Source of the DNA: Aeromicrobium piscarium
GTDB lineage: Bacteria; Actinomycetota; Actinomycetes; Propionibacteriales; Nocardioidaceae
Length of the DNA stretch: 64,000 nucleotides
Direction: 5' to 3'
Assembly: GCF_007421815.1 (NCBI RefSeq)
Contig: NZ_VLNT01000002.1
Location: 268,634-332,633 of the forward strand
Shown here: piece by piece, positions 41,774 to 52,665 of the stretch
Numbering within the stretch: the first letter of the stretch is position 1
How the letters are laid out: every line of letters begins with the position of its first letter
Translations under genes and position numbers: made by a program
Notes under the pieces: model-generated
Told to the model about the DNA's origin: nothing
Seen by the model: only the letters and a program-made list of their open reading frames with translations
The model's database searches: none

Positions 41774-42586
41774 TCAGTCCTCCTGGGGTGTGGTGCTGGG
41801 AACGGTCGGGGTGAAGCGGGCCGTGATCAGCTGTCCCACGACCATGAAGGCGGCGGTGAGGACCAGCAGCATGGTGGACACCGCTCCGACGGTGGGGTCC
41901 AGGCCGAACTGGACATTGCTGTAGATCTGCATCGGCAGGGTCGGCGCCGACGGCGGTGCCAGGAACAGCGCGAGGACGAGCTCGTCGAAGGAGATGAGGA
42001 ACGCGAGGCCGAAGCTGACCAGGACCGTCGGTGCCAGGATCGGCACGGTGATGGTCCGGGCCGTCGTCAGGGCGGACGCTCCGAGGTCCGCGGCGGCCTC
42101 GTTCAGCGACGCGTCGAGCTGTTCGATCACCGGCAGAGCGGTGCGGATGACATAGGGGATGGTGATCACCAGATGCCCGGCGACCAGTCGCCAGATGCCC
42201 GGCGGGCCCCAAACGGTGGCGAAGAAGATGAGCAGGGCCACGGCGAAGACGAGGGTCGGCATGATGAGCGGGGACAGGAAGAAGGCGCCGATGAGACCCG
42301 ATCCACGCAGTCGGTAGCGCCCCAGGGCATAGGCCGCGAGGAGTCCGATGACGGTCGCCGCCAGCGCCGACACCACGCCGACCCACAGGCTGGTGTAGAA
42401 GGTCGACCAGTACACGCCATCGGACAGCGCCCGGCCGAACCATTCGAAGGTGAAGCCCTGGGGCGGGAACCGCAGGTAGCTGGTGGCGCCGAAGCTCGCG
42501 ATGGCGACGATGACCAGCGGGGCGAGCAGGAAGACGTAGATGGCGGTGTTGGTGACCCGCAGGGTGGTGCGGACGGAACGGTTCAT
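41774..42586 (-). CDS. ABC importer permease, PotC-like
   Basis: The 270-residue permease has six helices and the EAA coupling loop LNEAAADLGASALTTARTIT (about 162-181). It matches the PotC half of polyamine-type importers. ATG 42586 overlaps the upstream permease by four bases. The long upstream frame in the same phase covers PotB and was not used. Confidence 0.91.
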   Translation of the reverse strand: MNRSVRTTLRVTNTAIYVFLLAPLVIVAIASFGATSYLRFPPQGFTFEWFGRALSDGVYWSTFYTSLWVGVVSALAATVIGLLAAYALGRYRLRGSGLIGAFFLSPLIMPTLVFAVALLIFFATVWGPPGIWRLVAGHLVITIPYVIRTALPVIEQLDASLNEAAADLGASALTTARTITVPILAPTVLVSFGLAFLISFDELVLALFLAPPSAPTLPMQIYSNVQFGLDPTVGAVSTMLLVLTAAFMVVGQLITARFTPTVPSTTPQED

Positions 42587-43488
42587 CGTTCGCTCCCTCG
42601 TGCCGCCGCCGACTCCCCGGACAACAGCCGGGTCTGGACGAGCACGACGATCCCGGTGATGACCAGCAGCACGACCGCGAACGCGGCAGCGCGCGGGTAG
42701 TTCACCAGGGAGATCGCTTGCTGGTAGATGGTGGTGGCGACCACCTGGACACGTGCCCCGCCGATCAGCGCGGGCGTCACGTAGGTGGAGATGGCCAGCG
42801 AGAACACCAGCAGCGAGCCGCCCAGCAGGCCTCCCTTGGACAGGGGCAGCAGGACCCGGGTGAAAACCGCGATGGGTCCGTCGCCAAGATCCTGTGCCGC
42901 CTCCTCCAATGCCACCGGGATGTTGCGGATCACGCCTTGCAGGGTCAGCACCATGAACGGGAGCAGCACCTGGGTGAGGGCGATGATGACACCGGCCTGA
43001 CTCCCGATCAGGGTGACATCGGCCCCGAACCAGGAGAAGAAGGTCGATATCGGCCCGGTCTCGTAGAAAATGACCTGCCATCCGAAGGTCCGGATGACCG
43101 CGCTGGTCAGCAACGGGAAGAGGGTCAGCGCGACGAGCAGCCCCTTGAACCGCGAGGTCGACCGGCTCAGCTGGTAGGCCAGCGGGAAGCCCAGGACGGC
43201 GCAGGCGGCGGCGACGAGCGCGGCGATCCAGATCGAGCGCCAAATGATGCCGAGCGCGAACCGGTCCCCCAGGACGGCCTCATAGTGCTCGGTGGTCACC
43301 GCCACGCCGTCGGGCGAGATGGACTGCGCGAGGAGCCCGGCCTGCGGGACGACGAAGACGAGCAGGTACAGCACCGCGCCGGGGATCAACAGCAGCCACG
43401 GGGTCGGTGAGATCCGGCGTCGCTTGGTCGAGGTCACCGGTCCGCCGCGCGCGGACTCGGGTGGGCTCGTGGAGGTCGGGGTGCTCAC
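42583..43488 (-). CDS. ABC importer permease, PotB-like
   Basis: The 301-residue permease has a Ser/Pro-rich cytosolic tail (about 1-28) and six helices. The EAA loop is ALEEAAQDLGDGPIAVFTRV. It pairs with the PotC-like protein to form the channel. GTG 43488, seven bases after the binding-protein stop, is the likely start; the longer frame to 43563 overlaps that gene. Confidence 0.9.
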   Translation of the reverse strand: MSTPTSTSPPESARGGPVTSTKRRRISPTPWLLLIPGAVLYLLVFVVPQAGLLAQSISPDGVAVTTEHYEAVLGDRFALGIIWRSIWIAALVAAACAVLGFPLAYQLSRSTSRFKGLLVALTLFPLLTSAVIRTFGWQVIFYETGPISTFFSWFGADVTLIGSQAGVIIALTQVLLPFMVLTLQGVIRNIPVALEEAAQDLGDGPIAVFTRVLLPLSKGGLLGGSLLVFSLAISTYVTPALIGGARVQVVATTIYQQAISLVNYPRAAAFAVVLLVITGIVVLVQTRLLSGESAAARGSER

Positions 43489-43495
43489 GGGCGCC

Positions 43496-44590
43496 TCAGA
43501 GGGTGGCGATCTCGCGATTGAAGCGTTCGGTCCACTCGGGACGCTGTTCGGCGATCGCCTCACGATCGAGCATGTTCAGCCCGTCGAGCGCCTCCTGTCC
43601 CACCGGCACCTCGTCGGCCACCTCGCCGGACAGCTCGGTATCCGGGTTGACCGGGATCCAGCGCAGCTGCTCGGCGAGCTGCGCCTGGGCGTCCGGCTGC
43701 AGCGCGGCCTGGACGACCGCCTGGGCCGTCGAGACATTGGGTGAGCCGTCGGCGATCACATGGGTGATGAGGTTGGCGGGGCTGCCCTCCTCCGGCGTGG
43801 CGAACGCCACCGGCAGCCCGGCCTCGGCGGTGCGGAAGGCATTGGACGAGTCGTAGGGCATGAGCCACACCCCGCCCTGGGAGAACAGGGTCTGCATCTC
43901 GGCGGCGGACTGGAAGATCTGGGCGTGGGCGGCGATCTCGGCGAGCGCCTCGAAGCCGGGATCGATGTCGGTCTCGGAGCCACCGTACGCGTAGGCCAGC
44001 ATCACGAGGAAGTCGACGCCGTAGCCGCTGGTGATATTGGGGAAGGCGATGTGTCCGCGGTACTCGGGCCGCAGGAAGTCCCGGTAGCTGGTGGGCGCCT
44101 CGGAGATCTGCTCGGTGTCGTAGACGATCCCCTCGGGGATCACGGCGACCGCGGCCCACTGGCCGTCGGGGTCGACGAACTGGCTGTCGACGTCCACGCC
44201 GAGGTCGCCGATATCGGTGCTCAGCCCCTGTGCCTTCGCGCTGCTCTCCTGACCGCCGGAGAACTGGAACATGTCGATCTCGGGACTGCCCTTCTGCGCG
44301 AGCATCCGGGCCAGGGCATCGTCAGACTGGAGCGTCACCTCGGTGACGCGCGTGCCGTGCTCCTGGCCGAACGGTCCGTAGACGATCTTGTTGTAGATCT
44401 CCTGGGTCGTGCCGCCGAAGGCGGTCACCGCGAGGGCTCCGGCCATTCCCTCGGAGCCACCGGAACCGCTGCCGCTCGAAGAGTCCCGGCTACCGGGCAC
44501 CGAGCATGCGGCGAGCGCGAGACTGCCGAGGACACCGCCGAGGAAGAGGCGGCGCGAGGGCATGGCTTCGTGGGGAGGGCGAGTGGTCAT
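43496..44590 (-). CDS. ABC importer substrate-binding lipoprotein, PotD-like
   Basis: The 364-residue protein has a twin-arginine-like signal SRRLFLGG with lipobox cysteine 29 (ALAACS), then a type-2 binding fold: AVTAFGGTTQEIYNKIVYG (about 54-72) and WAAVAVIPEGIVYDTEQI. It resembles the spermidine/putrescine and ferric-ion binding class. Key polyamine-binding acids could not be confirmed, so another small cation or amide is possible. The start overlaps the Lrp stop (ATGA). Confidence 0.88.
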   Translation of the reverse strand: MTTRPPHEAMPSRRLFLGGVLGSLALAACSVPGSRDSSSGSGSGGSEGMAGALAVTAFGGTTQEIYNKIVYGPFGQEHGTRVTEVTLQSDDALARMLAQKGSPEIDMFQFSGGQESSAKAQGLSTDIGDLGVDVDSQFVDPDGQWAAVAVIPEGIVYDTEQISEAPTSYRDFLRPEYRGHIAFPNITSGYGVDFLVMLAYAYGGSETDIDPGFEALAEIAAHAQIFQSAAEMQTLFSQGGVWLMPYDSSNAFRTAEAGLPVAFATPEEGSPANLITHVIADGSPNVSTAQAVVQAALQPDAQAQLAEQLRWIPVNPDTELSGEVADEVPVGQEALDGLNMLDREAIAEQRPEWTERFNREIATL

Positions 44591-45588
44591 TGCCGTGCTC
44601 CTTTAAGGGTCAGCTGCCAGGACCGCTTGAGGACCTGGATCTCGGGGGTGATGCTGGCGTCGGTGATGTCCTCGATGCCGGCGATGTCCTCGGTCAAGAA
44701 CGGGTAGATCGACTCGTAGTCGCGCAGGGCCGCTCGTCCGATGAGCTGGTGCTCACCGGACGCGGCGACGAGGTACTTGACGGCCGGGTGCTCGGCGAGG
44801 CGCGTCGCGGCCGCGGTCAGCCCGGCCGGGGACACCTTGCACCACAGCATGATCTCCTCGGGCAGGCCGAGGGCCGAGGGCTGGACGAGGGTGCGGAACC
44901 GTATCCGGCCCGTGCTCAAGAGGGCATCCATCCGACGCGAGACGGTGGCTTGACTGGTGTCGAGGGCGGAGGCAACCTCGCCGTAATTGCGTCGGCCGTC
45001 CTGTGACAGCTGGCCCATGATCGCGTGGTCGAGGTCGTCCAGTCCGCCCTGATCGGCGGTCGAGGCCGTCGCCTCGAAGGTCGGCACCTTCCGAGGGCGC
45101 AGCACCGCGCTCGCCTCCGCGGGCAACGCGCCCGGGTCCCAGTCGTGGATGCCGCGGAACGTGCGCAGCACCGGATAGTGATCGACGCGGTCGACGAGGG
45201 TCGGATCGGCCAGCACCGGGCCTCCGATGTCGAGCAGCCCGGCACGGCCGTCGACGACGAACTCCGCGACGACATCGGTGCCACCACTGACGGTGGTGAC
45301 GAACCGGACATCGTCGCGGGCGGCCATCGCCGCACCGACCTCGGCCGTCCTGCCGGGGCGGCAGCGGATGCCCACGAGGGCCGGCGTTCCCAGGCCGCAC
45401 AGGAGGACGTCGACGACGCCGACCACCCGCACGATGCCGGAGTCCAGCAGACGCTGAGCGCGCCGCGCCACCGTCGTCTCGGTGGAGTCCACGGCGACCG
45501 CCACGGCCTTCCAGGTGGCGCGGCCGTTGAGCTGCAGGGCCGCGACGATGGCGCGATCCAGGCTGGAGAGCTCCCCGCTGTTGTGCAT
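44587..45588 (-). CDS. Duplicated Lrp/AsnC-family regulator
   Basis: The 333-residue protein is two Lrp units in one chain. Each has a helix-turn-helix (LDRAIVAALQLNGRATWKAV, and LDDLDHAIMGQLSQDGRRNY near 190) and a RAM ligand domain. The usual Lrp is about 150 residues. It is the first gene of the importer operon and so is likely autoregulated and responsive to the imported compound. The ATG lies eight bases after a strong -10, suggesting a leaderless message. Confidence 0.92.
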   Translation of the reverse strand: MHNSGELSSLDRAIVAALQLNGRATWKAVAVAVDSTETTVARRAQRLLDSGIVRVVGVVDVLLCGLGTPALVGIRCRPGRTAEVGAAMAARDDVRFVTTVSGGTDVVAEFVVDGRAGLLDIGGPVLADPTLVDRVDHYPVLRTFRGIHDWDPGALPAEASAVLRPRKVPTFEATASTADQGGLDDLDHAIMGQLSQDGRRNYGEVASALDTSQATVSRRMDALLSTGRIRFRTLVQPSALGLPEEIMLWCKVSPAGLTAAATRLAEHPAVKYLVAASGEHQLIGRAALRDYESIYPFLTEDIAGIEDITDASITPEIQVLKRSWQLTLKGARQ

Positions 45589-45596
45589 AGCACTCA

Positions 45597-45625
45597 GTTC
45601 TACTGCATGAAATCACCATTGACAA
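45597..45625 (-). promoter_or_regulatory. Promoter of the Lrp-importer operon
   Basis: On the minus strand TTGTCA (45625-45620) and TAGAAC (45602-45597) are 17 bases apart. The start point would fall at or next to the ATG at 45588. Just upstream, TTGCATATAGTTGCA (45646-45660 region) contains repeated TTGCA words in an AT-rich tract and may bind the regulator. Confidence 0.72.
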
Positions 45626-45995
45626 GATCGTGAACGAAAGAAATCTGCAACTATATGCAAGTGACGTATGGAAACATCATCGCAAGGTTGGCCTCTAGGA
45701 CCACGAGCAGGCAGACGTAAGGCCGGCTGTCCCCTACGGACACCCCTTCTGGGACCGGAGCGATGAGGACGCTGAGTGACCCTGGTCCCGCTCGACGGGA
45801 TCCCTAGGGAAGCCCGTGTCCGTCGAGTGGTGCATATTCACCCTCATCCGGGCCGATCGAGGGCGAATCCGCACCACTCGCGGTGGTTCGCAGCTCATCG
45901 GACCGCGGGAGCGGGGGAAGGTGTTACGGTCCGGTATGCCGAGATCGCCGTGCCCGCTCCTGTGGGCGCCACCTACGGGTGACGACTCCCTCTCC
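45626..45995. other. Intergenic region without a convincing gene
   Basis: About 370 bases separate the Lrp promoter from the fdhD stop. The first 60 are AT-rich and probably regulatory. The rest holds the family B palindrome at 45824-45880 and GC-rich sequence. Short frames here (such as 45776-45982, plus strand) have no ribosome site or recognisable product. Confidence 0.6.
45824..45880. repeat. Palindromic repeat, family B (copy 2)
   Basis: CGAGTGGTGCATATTCACCC opens a 22-base arm (45824-45845) that pairs with 45859-45880 at 19 of 22 positions. Both arms closely match the element at 30071-30132. The two sites are 15.7 kb apart. Confidence 0.78.
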
Positions 45996-46844
45996 TCATG
46001 TTGGAGCGGACAGCTCGAGGATGCGGTCGGATCGGGTGTAGACGTTCATCGAGTCCCCGCGCAGGAAGCCGACCAGCGTCAACCCCGCGTCCTCGGCCAG
46101 TTCGACCGCGAGCGACGAGGGTGCCGAGACGGCGGCGAGGATGGGCACGCCCGCCATGACGCACTTCTGCACGAGCTCGAAGCTCGCCCGTCCCGAGACC
46201 TGCAGCACCGCCCCTCGCAACGGAACCCGGTCGTTCAGCAGTGCCCACCCGATGACCTTGTCGACGGCATTGTGACGGCCGACGTCCTCGCGCACCACCA
46301 ACAGCTCGCCGGTCCCCGCCTCGAACAGCGCGGCCGCGTGCAGACCCCCGGTCTTGTCGAACACCGCCTGTCGCGCCCTGAGCTCGTCGGGGAATCGCAC
46401 GAGTCGATGCACGTCCAACGGGGCAGGGTCGTCGGCGATCTCGAAGTCCGATTCCGTCGCGACCGCGTCGATGCTCGCCTTGCCGCACACGCCGCACGAA
46501 CTCGTGGTGTAGAAGGCCCGTGCGATGTCGGGATCCGGTGGCTCGACCCCCGGCGCGAGAGCGATGTCGAGCACGTTGTACGTGTTCTCGACGCCGCCGC
46601 TTCCCGGCCCACCGCAGTGGATGGCCGAGCGGAACTGCTCGCCGGCGGAAACCACTCCCTCGGAGACGAGGAACCCGGCGGCGAGCTCGACATCGTGGCC
46701 GGGCGTGCGCATCGTCACCGCCAGCGGTGTCCCGCCCACCCGGATTTCCAGCGGCTCCTCCACCGCCAGCGAGTCCGGACGGACCCGAGGCTCACCACCG
46801 ACGGTCAGCTTCGTCGTCCGCCACCGCCTCGTGATCGAGCCCAC
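45996..46844 (-). CDS. fdhD: Formate dehydrogenase accessory sulfurtransferase FdhD
   Basis: The 282-residue protein carries the persulfide-carrying SSCGVCGK (about 115-122), with [14 protein letters not shown] and [13 protein letters not shown] typical of FdhD. It passes sulfur from IscS to the bis-MGD cofactor so that formate dehydrogenase becomes active. It follows the molybdoenzyme by five bases and clearly serves it. Confidence 0.96.
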   Translation of the reverse strand: MGSITRRWRTTKLTVGGEPRVRPDSLAVEEPLEIRVGGTPLAVTMRTPGHDVELAAGFLVSEGVVSAGEQFRSAIHCGGPGSGGVENTYNVLDIALAPGVEPPDPDIARAFYTTSSCGVCGKASIDAVATESDFEIADDPAPLDVHRLVRFPDELRARQAVFDKTGGLHAAALFEAGTGELLVVREDVGRHNAVDKVIGWALLNDRVPLRGAVLQVSGRASFELVQKCVMAGVPILAAVSAPSSLAVELAEDAGLTLVGFLRGDSMNVYTRSDRILELSAPT

Positions 46845-46849
46845 GACGA

Positions 46850-49162
<2,313 letters not shown>

Positions 49163-49205
49163 CACCATCGCCTCTCGTACGTCGTCTGATACCCGGACGG
49201 GCCGC

Positions 49206-49706
49206 TCACCCGTGCGGCCATGTGGGCGCACGCGGCGCAGTCGCCTCGGGCTGCTGCACACGGCCCTCGTGGATCGTGCCGCGCCAGGCCCCACCGGCCT
49301 CGCCGATGCCTTCGATGAAGTCCTTGAAGGCCCCGAGCTCCTGTCGCAGAGCGCGCTCGACGATGCCCCGGAACGGTCCGCTCCTCCCCGAGATGAGACG
49401 GATCCGCACCGAGACCCGCGTGCGGCCCTCCGTGACCTCGGAGAAGACCACCTCGCCCTCGTGGGTCGGGTACGCGTCGAGACTCCGCCAGCGCAGGCTC
49501 TCGTCGGGATGCTGTTCGAGGATCTCAGCGTGGAAGTCCCGGTGCAGCGGGCCGACGCCGATGCGCCAGCGGGTGACCGTGGGGCTCACATGGTCGACCG
49601 CCCGCACCGCGGACATGAACCGGGGAAAGCTCTCGAACTGCGTCCACTGGTCATAGGCGGTGCGCCGGGGAACCTCGATGTCGGTGTGCGCCTCGATCAT
49701 GACCAT
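49206..49706 (-). CDS. SRPBCC (polyketide cyclase-like) protein
   Basis: The 166-residue protein is a START/SRPBCC domain: TDIEVPRRTAYDQWTQFESF (about 7-26), FPRFMSAVRAVDHVS and WRSLDAYPTHEGEVVFSEV. It should bind a hydrophobic ligand in a central cavity. ATG 49706 follows GGAGG by six bases. It lies 43 bases upstream of the molybdoenzyme and is probably in the same transcript, though a functional link is not obvious. Confidence 0.86.
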   Translation of the reverse strand: MVMIEAHTDIEVPRRTAYDQWTQFESFPRFMSAVRAVDHVSPTVTRWRIGVGPLHRDFHAEILEQHPDESLRWRSLDAYPTHEGEVVFSEVTEGRTRVSVRIRLISGRSGPFRGIVERALRQELGAFKDFIEGIGEAGGAWRGTIHEGRVQQPEATAPRAPTWPHG

Positions 49707-49814
49707 CCTGCGCCTCCGATCCTGTGCCGTCGGCGGCCGACGGGCCACATCGTTACGGACGCCTTCATCGTAACCGAAACGACGACCTCCGCTCGGGCGA
49801 CGCCGGGGACGTCC

Positions 49815-50369
49815 TCACTGTCCGACCCGGCCGTCGATGCACTCGCGGAGCAGGTCCGCGTGGCCGCAGTGCCGGGCGTATTCCTCGACCCGGTGGACCC
49901 ACAGCTCACGCACCGAGGTCCCATCGTCGCCGAACCGCTCGCCGAGGTCCGTGAGTGCCAGCAGCGCCGCATCCGTCGCCTCCTGCTCGCGGGCGAGATC
50001 GACATAGGCCGCCTCGACCACCGCCGGGTCGGCGACGGCCCCGTCGAAGTCCCCGTCCTTGGGCCCGTAGAGCCGCTCCTGCGGGGTGGTGAACCAGCCG
50101 AGCCAGTCGCGCTCCACCTCGGCGAGGTGGCGCAGCAGGCCGAGCAACGACATCGTCGACGGAGGCACCGAGCGACGCGCGAGCTGCTCGGCATCGAGTC
50201 CGTCGCACTTCATCACGAGTGTCAGCCGGTAGCCGTCGAGGAAGTCGCGCAGGGTGGCCAGCTCGCCGTCGGGGCTCGCCCCGTCCTTGTCGCGGGGATC
50301 ATCGTCCGGGTCGACCCACATGTCCTCATAGGTGGTGGCGCGGCTCCAGCGGCCGGGGACTTCTGTCAT
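49815..50369 (-). CDS. DinB/DUF664 family protein
   Basis: The 184-residue protein has the DUF664 (mycothiol-dependent DinB) pattern: LATLRDFLDGYRLTLVMKCD, MSLLGLLRHLAEVERDW with the first metal His, and HRVEEYARHCGHADLLRE with the other two. Such four-helix proteins bind one metal and often transfer thiols in actinobacteria. The substrate is unknown. ATG 50369 gives a natural N-terminus for the family. Confidence 0.88.
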   Translation of the reverse strand: MTEVPGRWSRATTYEDMWVDPDDDPRDKDGASPDGELATLRDFLDGYRLTLVMKCDGLDAEQLARRSVPPSTMSLLGLLRHLAEVERDWLGWFTTPQERLYGPKDGDFDGAVADPAVVEAAYVDLAREQEATDAALLALTDLGERFGDDGTSVRELWVHRVEEYARHCGHADLLRECIDGRVGQ

Positions 50370-50452
50370 CGTGCCATCGTCCTCGTCCCGGCCGTCCAGC
50401 ACAATCCCTCGCGCCGAGCGATGACGTCGGAGGGATGCGGCAGGCTGAGCCC

Positions 50453-50845
50453 ATGACCAGCTACGTCTCCCACACGTCGGTCGACTGTGCCGACGCCTAT
50501 ACCCTCGCCATCTTCTGGCAACGCGTGCTCGGCTACACCGAACTGCCCGACGAGCCACTGCGGCCCGATGACGACGAATGCCTGATCGTCGATCCCGAGA
50601 CGGGACATCAGATCCTCTTCATCGAGGTCCCGGAGCCGAAGTCCGTCAAGAACCGCATCCACTTCGACCTGCGCCCGCGCGAGGGGACTCGCGATGCCGA
50701 GCTCGAACGGCTCCTCGAGATCGGCGCCACGCAGGTCGCCGATCATCGAGGCCAGTACGGCCCGGGTACCGGGTGGGTCATCCTGGCCGATCCGGAGGGC
50801 AACGAGTTCTGCATCCTGCGGTCCGAGGCCGAGATCGACATCTGA
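50453..50845 (+). CDS. VOC-family (glyoxalase-like) protein
   Basis: The 130-residue protein has paired beta-alpha-beta-beta-beta units: SVDCADAYTLAIFWQRVLGY (about 9-28) and HFDLRPREGTRDAELERLLE, ending VILADPEGNEFCILR. This form is the common actinobacterial glyoxalase/bleomycin-resistance-like fold. Function is unknown. CAGGCT six bases before the ATG could serve a leaderless message. Confidence 0.88.
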   Translation: MTSYVSHTSVDCADAYTLAIFWQRVLGYTELPDEPLRPDDDECLIVDPETGHQILFIEVPEPKSVKNRIHFDLRPREGTRDAELERLLEIGATQVADHRGQYGPGTGWVILADPEGNEFCILRSEAEIDI

Positions 50846-50864
50846 GGGGCCCCCGCGGAGATCT

Positions 50865-52103
50865 TCAGCGGTGGATGACGGTGTGCGTCTCTGTCTCGGC
50901 GATGATCCGTCCGTCGCGCACCACCCAGCGCGGTGCCGCGTGGTCGCGCAGCAGATCCACCACCCGTTCGGCGGTGTGCACGCAGAGATCCGCCGGGGCA
51001 CCGGTCTCGATGCGGTGCTGCTCGATGCCGAGCACGGTGGCCGCGCGGTCGGTGATCAGCTCGATCAGGCGGATCTGGTCGGGACCGGAAAGGAACCGCA
51101 GCAGGTGCGCGGCGAGGAAGGCCACCTCGAGCATGTTGTTGCGGCCGAAGGGGTAGTACGCGTCCTCGATGTCGTCCTGTCCGAGCGCCACCGCGAGGCT
51201 GTCGTCGAGGAACTCCCGTACCGGCAGGTGCAGCGGCCCGGTGTGCGGGTCGGAGACGAAACCGAGGCCTGCACGCCTCGCCAGCTCCGTGAGGCGCTGC
51301 ACCGACGGCGTCGGGTACACCCCGAGCGCTCGGGCATGACAGGCCACGCCGCGGCCTTGCAGCCCGTGATCGATCATCGCCTCGGCGAGCATCTCGGTCG
51401 TGCGGAGCGCGGGGTCGCCGGCATCGTCGACCAGCATCGCCACCCGATGGCCGCCGCTGGCGGCGAGACGGCACGCCCACTCGACGTGGGCTCGCGCATC
51501 TCGGTCGGTGCTCTCGATCCAGGGGATGCCGCCGACGACATCGGCGCCGAGCCGCATGGCCTCCTCACAGAGCTCGGCCGCTCCGGGGTCCCGGAGGAGC
51601 CCGTCCTGCGGGAAGGCCACGACCTGAAGATCCAGGAGATCGCGATACTCCTCGCGCACCGCGAGCACGGACTCGATGCCCTCCAGGCCGGCGGCGGTGT
51701 CGACGTCCACGAAGGCCTGCAGGTGCAACGTGCCGTGGCGGACCGCCTCATCGAGGGCGCGGCGCACGTTCGGCATGATCCACGACCTGTCGTAGTGCCG
51801 CTTGACGGCCGAGGCGTCCCCCACGATCGAGCTGAGCGCCTGATCCATGGCCCCCGAGGTATAGGCCGACAACGCACCGTCGCCGGCCAGCGGCAGCGTG
51901 TAGACCTTCTCCAGGTGCAGGTGACCGTTGACGAAGGAGGGCGTGACGAGGGCTCCGCCGGCATCGATGGTGCGTGCGGCGTCACCGGAGAACGGCTCTT
52001 CCGCCTCCTGGATGAAGCGGTAGCGGCCGCCGCCGATGCCGATGGTGACGACGCGGCCGTCGAGCAGGCGGGCGTTCTGGATCAGCAGGTCGATCTCGGT
52101 CAT
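50865..52103 (-). CDS. Cytosine deaminase-like amidohydrolase
   Basis: The 412-residue metal hydrolase has the metal-binding GHLHLEK (about 60-66), a third histidine in VACHARAL, and the Asp in ALGQDDIEDAYYP. This is the CodA/cytosine-deaminase group of amidohydrolases, which deaminate pyrimidines or related N-heterocycles. ATG 52103 has GGAGA five bases upstream; ATG 52118, overlapping the OsmC stop, is possible. It is co-transcribed with osmC and faces a GntR regulator. Confidence 0.86.
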   Translation of the reverse strand: MTEIDLLIQNARLLDGRVVTIGIGGGRYRFIQEAEEPFSGDAARTIDAGGALVTPSFVNGHLHLEKVYTLPLAGDGALSAYTSGAMDQALSSIVGDASAVKRHYDRSWIMPNVRRALDEAVRHGTLHLQAFVDVDTAAGLEGIESVLAVREEYRDLLDLQVVAFPQDGLLRDPGAAELCEEAMRLGADVVGGIPWIESTDRDARAHVEWACRLAASGGHRVAMLVDDAGDPALRTTEMLAEAMIDHGLQGRGVACHARALGVYPTPSVQRLTELARRAGLGFVSDPHTGPLHLPVREFLDDSLAVALGQDDIEDAYYPFGRNNMLEVAFLAAHLLRFLSGPDQIRLIELITDRAATVLGIEQHRIETGAPADLCVHTAERVVDLLRDHAAPRWVVRDGRIIAETETHTVIHR

Positions 52104-52114
52104 GATGTCTCCGT

Positions 52115-52582
52115 TCATCGGGCGAACTCGACGGTCTCGGTGAGCCTGAGGCCGCGGCGCAGGGTGTTGCCGACCGGGCAGGTCTCCACGCCGTGGGTCA
52201 GGAGGGTGCGCTGTTCCTCGGTGAGATCGCCGTGGATGGTGATCGCGGCGATGATCCGGGAGATCCGCAGCTCCCGCTCCCCCGGGTCGAGCGGACCGGA
52301 GGTGGGACGGTTGACGCGCAGCGAGAGACGGATCGCGGCACGGTCGTAGTCGAAGCCGTGCTGACGGGCCACGCCGCGCAGCGTCCCGGCGATGCAGCCG
52401 CCGAGGGCGGAGAGGATCAGCCCGAAGGGATTGGGACCGATGCCCTCACCCTCGAACTCCCGGGGCTCGTCGATCACCACGGAATGCTCGCCCCCGATCA
52501 CGGCCATCGAGGCGAAGCCGTCGAGGCTCTGGACGACGACATCGCGGTTGGCCGAGGCGGCGTTCTGGTCGGTATCGGTCAT
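52115..52582 (-). CDS. OsmC-family peroxidase-like protein
   Basis: The 155-residue protein has the two redox cysteines of the family in SALGGCIAGTLRG (about 59-71) and VETCPVGNTLRRG (about 132-144). OsmC/Ohr proteins reduce organic peroxides using dithiols. The fold is complete. It begins just inside a double GntR operator and is the first gene of the operon with the deaminase. Confidence 0.9.
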   Translation of the reverse strand: MTDTDQNAASANRDVVVQSLDGFASMAVIGGEHSVVIDEPREFEGEGIGPNPFGLILSALGGCIAGTLRGVARQHGFDYDRAAIRLSLRVNRPTSGPLDPGERELRISRIIAAITIHGDLTEEQRTLLTHGVETCPVGNTLRRGLRLTETVEFAR

Positions 52583-52603
52583 GATCCCTCCTCGCTGACG
52601 ACA

Positions 52604-52641
52604 ACCTGTCTGACAGGTAACGTACTACCTATCTGACAGGT
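52604..52641. promoter_or_regulatory. Two tandem GntR operators
   Basis: ACCTGTC-T-GACAGGT (52604-52618) is a perfect palindrome. ACCTATC-T-GACAGGT (52627-52641) is a second copy with one change. Their centres are 23 bases apart, about two helical turns. They lie between the divergent osmC and gntR genes, and the second ends 12 bases before the gntR -10 TAAGGT (52654-52659). Confidence 0.88.
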
Positions 52642-52665
52642 TGGCCAGAGCGATAAGGTGACCGA

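Noticed and set aside
40718-42700. A 660-codon plus-strand frame
   Set aside because: It is antisense to the PotA- and PotC-like genes, is Arg/Asp/Gly-rich and has no domain.
41774-43243. A 489-residue PotC with a long N-terminal extension
   Set aside because: The extension is a shadow of the PotB gene. ATG 42586 overlapping the PotB stop is the natural start.
45776-45982. A 68-codon plus-strand ORF
   Set aside because: It has no ribosome site, spans the family B palindrome and has no recognisable sequence.
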